In this document: piece after piece, positions 6,196-9,092 of the stretch | Position numbering within the stretch: position 1 is the stretch's first letter | Layout: every line of letters starts with the position of its first letter | DNA from: CAIRNS01 sp049508565 | GTDB taxonomy: Bacteria; Elusimicrobiota; Endomicrobiia; Endomicrobiales; CAIRNS01 | Direction of reading: 5' to 3' | Assembly (NCBI GenBank): GCA_049508565.1 | Contig: JBELAT010000096.1 | Location: 1-9,092 of the forward strand | DNA: 9,092 nt | Program-made: the position numbers and the translations under genes | The notes under the pieces: generated by a model | Seen by the model: the letters and a program-made list of their open reading frames with translations, nothing else | What the model was told of the DNA's origin: nothing | The model's database searches: none

Positions 6196-7317
6196 ATGCA
6201 AAAAAGAGGCATTTTAGCGTTAGAATCAGGAAGAACATTCATCGGGAACTCCTTTGGATACGAAGGAGAACGCGACGGTGAAATTGTTTTTAATACTGCA
6301 CTTTCCGGATATCAGGAAATCCTTACCGACCCCTCATACTGCGGACAGATCGTCTGCATGACCAATCCGCACATTGGCAATTACGGCATCAACCCTGAAG
6401 ATATGGAATCTAAGCGCATATTTTCTTCCGGGTTTATCGTTCGAGAAGCAAGCGCTATTGTTTCAAGTTGGAGATCGACGGAATCATTGAGTTCCTTCCT
6501 GTGCCGGAACAAAGTGATAGGGCTGGAAAACATTGATACCCGGGCCTTGACGCGCCATATACGCACCGCTGGCGCCATGCGGGCAATCATCTCCACAACC
6601 GAAACAAATCCCGAAAAGCTGGTTGAAAAAGCGAAAAAGTCACCCGGTCTTATCGGTCGTGATCTGGTTAAAGAAGTAACCTGTTCTGAAAAATACCTCT
6701 TTACTCATGAAACTGCAGTTCCCCCGACATATTCCGTTGCACTCCTTGATTGCGGAAGTAAAACCAATATTGCACGTGAATTAGCCGAGAGAGGATGCTC
6801 GGTAACAATTTTCCCAGCCACCGCGTCGGCTGATGATATTCTGGCGATCAATCCAACGGGTATTATGCTTTCTAACGGTCCCGGTGACCCGGCGGCACTG
6901 ACATACGTCATAGAAACCGTTCAAAAACTGATCGCGCATATATCTACTAAGAATCAGAAACTTCCGTTATTCGGTATCTGTCTGGGACATCAGATGTTAG
7001 GGCTGGCCCTGGGAGGCAGGACGTTTAAACTTAAGTTCGGTCATCGAGGAGCTAATCACCCGGTCAAAGATCTGACGACAGGTGCTATAGAAATAACTTC
7101 ACAAAATCATGGGTTTTGCGTTGATGAACACTCATTATCTACTAAAGATATTGTTGCGACTCATTGCAATTTATATGATGGAACTCTTGAGGGGTTTCAG
7201 CACCGGACTCTGCCCATATTTTCTGTGCAGTATCATCCGGAGGCAAGCCCCGGGCCCCATGATTCAAGCTATCTTTTTACCCGTTTTCTAAAATTGATGG
7301 AAAAGTCTCGTGTATAG
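6196..7317 (+). CDS. carA: Carbamoyl-phosphate synthase small (glutaminase) subunit
   Basis: Hydrolyses glutamine and channels ammonia to CarB for carbamoyl phosphate synthesis, feeding pyrimidine and arginine pathways. The 373 residues match the family. The N-terminal CarA-specific domain covers about 1-150 (ILALESGRTFIGNSFG; TGxxGYQE-like FNTALSGYQEILTDPSY, 32-48). The class I glutamine amidotransferase domain covers about 180-370. The triad is C262 in FGICLGHQ, H347 and E349 in QYHPEA; LSNGPGDP (225-232) is also present. The start matches the family N-terminus, but no Shine-Dalgarno is visible in the 32-base gap after purA; a TATAGT at 6179-6184 could instead give a very short or leaderless message. 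carB follows after 74 bases, the classical carAB order. Confidence 0.97.
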   Translation: MQKRGILALESGRTFIGNSFGYEGERDGEIVFNTALSGYQEILTDPSYCGQIVCMTNPHIGNYGINPEDMESKRIFSSGFIVREASAIVSSWRSTESLSSFLCRNKVIGLENIDTRALTRHIRTAGAMRAIISTTETNPEKLVEKAKKSPGLIGRDLVKEVTCSEKYLFTHETAVPPTYSVALLDCGSKTNIARELAERGCSVTIFPATASADDILAINPTGIMLSNGPGDPAALTYVIETVQKLIAHISTKNQKLPLFGICLGHQMLGLALGGRTFKLKFGHRGANHPVKDLTTGAIEITSQNHGFCVDEHSLSTKDIVATHCNLYDGTLEGFQHRTLPIFSVQYHPEASPGPHDSSYLFTRFLKLMEKSRV

Positions 7318-7331
7318 ATGTAAATAAACGA

Positions 7332-7364
7332 TAACTCTTGACCCACTGTGCTCCGTGAGAGTTA
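7332..7364. repeat. Inverted repeat in the carA-carB gap
   Basis: TAACTCT (7332-7338) and AGAGTTA (7358-7364) form a perfect 7-base inverted repeat around 19 bases, within which CAC (7344-7346) and GTG (7355-7357) could extend the pairing. It lies 27 bases before the carB start. It could be a leader hairpin or protein site tuning carB; no T run follows, so it is not a terminator. A GAGAG purine stretch at 7381-7387 is the likely carB ribosome site. Confidence 0.3.
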
Positions 7365-7391
7365 GCACAACCTACAGATAGAGAGAGCTGC

Positions 7392-8735
7392 ATGCCCAAA
7401 AGAACAGACATTAAAACGATATTAATCATCGGTTCAGGCCCGATCGTTATCGGTCAGGCGTGTGAATTCGATTATTCCGGAACTCAGGCGATCAAAGCAC
7501 TGAGAAAAGAAGGGTACCGGATCGTTCTTATCAATTCAAATCCCGCTACAATCATGACGGATCCGGAATTCGCTGATGCTACGTATATCGAGCCGCTGGT
7601 GCCTGAAATAATAGAAAAGATCATTGAAAAGGAACGTCCTCAGGCAATATTACCGACGCTCGGCGGCCAGACAGCGCTTAATCTTGCTGTTGCTCTCGCA
7701 GAGCAGGGTATCCTTGAAAAATATAACGTAGAGCTTATTGGGGCCAAACTGCATGCCATAAAAAAAGCTGAGGACCGGCGACTTTTCCGCAAAACGATGC
7801 AGGAGATAGGACTGGATCTACCGAAAAGCGGATATGCGTATTCCATTGAAGAATCCATGAAGGTTGCTGATGTCATAGGGTTTCCGCTTATTATTCGTCC
7901 TTCATTTACGCTTGGTGGTATCGGTTCGGGAACCGTGTACAGCCGAGAAGATTTCATGGAGGCAGCTGCAACCGGTCTTGATGCCAGTCCCATTAATGAA
8001 ATTCTCATAGAAGAATCAGTACTGGGCTGGAAAGAATTTGAACTTGAAGTAATGCGTGATTGCGCGGATAATTGCGTGGTCATTTGTTCGATTGAAAATG
8101 TTGATCCCATGGGTGTACACACCGGGGATTCGATAACCGTTGCGCCGGCACAGACATTGACGGACCGGGAATACCAGAAAATGCGGGATTGGGCATTTAA
8201 GGTAATCCGTGCTATCGGGGTGGATACGGGCGGTTCTAATATACAGTTTGCTGTTAACCCGGCCGATGGGAAGATGGTAGTAATTGAAATGAACCCGAGG
8301 GTCAGTCGTTCGTCGGCGCTCGCATCAAAGGCTACGGGCTTCCCGATCGCCAAAATAGCTAGCTTGCTTGCCGTTGGATATCGGTTGGACGAGATTGCCA
8401 ATGATATTACGCGCAAGACACCCGCTTCATTTGAACCGACAATTGATTATTGTGTTGTTAAAATACCGCGGTTTGCCTTTGAGAAATTTACCGGGGCAGA
8501 TCAGACACTCAATACCGCGATGAAATCTGTTGGTGAAGTGATGGCTCTGGGGCGGACATTCAAAGAAGCGTTCCAGAAAGCCATTCGAGGGCTGGAAATC
8601 GGACGGTTCGGGCTGGGTGCTGATGGATCTTTACGTGATCTCCGTGTTGAAAAAAGATGGGCTGAAGGGGGAGCGGCGCGGGAGAAGTTAATGGAAGAGA
8701 TTACCTATAACTTGCGCAACCCTATTATGCGCTGA
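7392..8735 (+). CDS. carB: Carbamoyl-phosphate synthase large subunit, N-terminal part (frame interrupted)
   Basis: The first half of CarB, which makes carboxyphosphate from bicarbonate and ATP and then carbamate with CarA-derived ammonia. The frame gives 447 residues, whereas intact CarB has about 1070. From MPKRTDIKTI through ~410 it aligns almost residue for residue with E. coli numbering: GSGPIVIGQACEFDYSG (14-30), R129, R169 in IIRPSFTLGG, E299 and N301 in IEMNPRVSRSSALASKATGFP. The carboxyphosphate ATP-grasp domain (about 1-402) is therefore whole. The frame ends with LRNPIMR and TGA at 8733-8735, inside the oligomerisation domain, where the family usually has a stretch like RIFYI before the ALKFGM-type helix. 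The rest continues in another frame. This is either a frameshift/deletion or the first piece of a split CarB. Confidence 0.93.
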   Translation: MPKRTDIKTILIIGSGPIVIGQACEFDYSGTQAIKALRKEGYRIVLINSNPATIMTDPEFADATYIEPLVPEIIEKIIEKERPQAILPTLGGQTALNLAVALAEQGILEKYNVELIGAKLHAIKKAEDRRLFRKTMQEIGLDLPKSGYAYSIEESMKVADVIGFPLIIRPSFTLGGIGSGTVYSREDFMEAAATGLDASPINEILIEESVLGWKEFELEVMRDCADNCVVICSIENVDPMGVHTGDSITVAPAQTLTDREYQKMRDWAFKVIRAIGVDTGGSNIQFAVNPADGKMVVIEMNPRVSRSSALASKATGFPIAKIASLLAVGYRLDEIANDITRKTPASFEPTIDYCVVKIPRFAFEKFTGADQTLNTAMKSVGEVMALGRTFKEAFQKAIRGLEIGRFGLGADGSLRDLRVEKRWAEGGAAREKLMEEITYNLRNPIMR

Positions 8736-8743
8736 AATTCGGC

Positions 8744-9092
8744 ATGACGCCTGCCGAGATAAACGAAATTTCAAAGATCGATCCCTGGTTCTTAGAGCAG
8801 CTTCGACAGATTGTCGCGTGGGAACCGGAGGTCAAGAAACTGACGAAACTTTCCCATACAGAACAGCGTGCTTTTCTTTTCAAAACAAAGCAACTCGGTT
8901 TTTCTGATCGTCAGATTGCTCATCTGACCGGCTTGAGCCCGGAAAAAGTTCTGGCCCTGCGAAAAAAATGCGACGTGAAACCTTCCTATAAACTGGTAGA
9001 TACCTGTGCGGCGGAATTCGAGGCGTGTACCCCATATTTTTATTCGACGTACGAAGAAGAGGATGAAGTTCCGGTCAGTTCAAATAAAAAAA
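8744..9092 (+). CDS. carB: Carbamoyl-phosphate synthase large subunit, continuation in a second frame (runs off the window)
   Basis: The frame is open from 8711 (after TAA 8708-8710) to the window end. It reads YYALKFGM from 8723, then TPAEINEISKIDPWFLEQ, typical of the CarB oligomerisation domain, and VDTCAAEFEACTPYFYSTYEEE, the conserved linker into the second ATP-grasp (carbamoyl-phosphate) half. The first ATG is 8744, 8 bases after the TGA of the upstream part; no convincing Shine-Dalgarno precedes it, so reinitiation after the upstream stop would be the most plausible way to translate it. Relative to the frame of 7392-8735 this is a -1 change, and about 7-9 family residues are absent at the junction. 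The catalytic second ATP-grasp domain and the allosteric MGS-like domain lie beyond the window. Whether it is a separate functional gene or the tail of a broken one cannot be decided here. Confidence 0.85.
   Translation, partial: MTPAEINEISKIDPWFLEQLRQIVAWEPEVKKLTKLSHTEQRAFLFKTKQLGFSDRQIAHLTGLSPEKVLALRKKCDVKPSYKLVDTCAAEFEACTPYFYSTYEEEDEVPVSSNKK

Noticed and set aside
7338..7378. Promoter starting with TTGACC before carB
   Set aside because: No acceptable -10 hexamer at 16-18 bases; the nearest AT-rich candidate, TACAGA, is about 29 bases away.
7640..8416. 258-codon open frame on the minus strand inside carB
   Set aside because: It lies wholly opposite highly conserved carB sequence, is rich in Ser/Arg/Pro as expected from antisense of a coding frame, and shows no recognisable domain.
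8715..8735. Programmed -1 frameshift in carB
   Set aside because: No slippery heptamer is present (sequence near CCTATTATG), and the joined product would still lack 7-9 conserved residues.
1..9092. CRISPR arrays, insertion sequences, phage or toxin-antitoxin genes
   Set aside because: No tandem spaced repeats, no transposase or integrase motifs and no small paired genes were seen on either strand.

Overview
This 9.1 kb window carries a compact, plus-strand run of core-metabolism genes from a bacterium. Full-length SerA with a C-terminal ACT domain, bacterial-type PurA and CarA, two elongator tRNAs and short intergenic gaps all point to an ordinary chromosome rather than a phage or plasmid. 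The combination of an alanine-glyoxylate-type class V aminotransferase next to serA, and an ABC-2 exporter followed by an anchored TPR protein, recalls Omnitrophota or deltaproteobacteria-like Gram-negative lineages. That assignment rests on general impression only and is weak.

Layout, left to right: (1) the C-terminal end of a class V aminotransferase (1-117) and serA (219-1799), together a likely serine or hydroxypyruvate/3-phosphoglycerate module; (2) a 207 bp gap containing a small dyad; (3) a tightly packed three-gene unit of ABC ATPase (2007-2765), ABC-2 permease (2762-3526, GTG start overlapping the previous stop) and an N-terminally anchored TPR-like protein (3529-4341); (4) a 312 bp non-coding stretch with two imperfect hairpins, a near-consensus sigma-70 promoter (4518-4547) and a weak hairpin followed by eight T; (5) tRNA-Lys(TTT), tRNA-Glu(TTC) and purA (4877-6163), probably one transcript; (6) carA (6196-7317) and carB (from 7392), the two subunits of carbamoyl-phosphate synthase.

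The genes from 4654 onward join translation capacity (tRNAs), AMP synthesis (PurA) and carbamoyl phosphate supply for pyrimidines and arginine (CarAB). The clearest anomaly is in carB. The first reading frame stops after 447 residues, inside the helical oligomerisation domain, and the rest of CarB continues in another frame from about 8711 to the window edge. Roughly 7-9 family residues are missing at the junction. This is either a recent disabling deletion, an assembly error, or a genuinely split CarB with the second half restarting at ATG 8744. Nothing seen amounts to a clear new defence or mobile system; no CRISPR array, insertion sequence or phage gene is visible.
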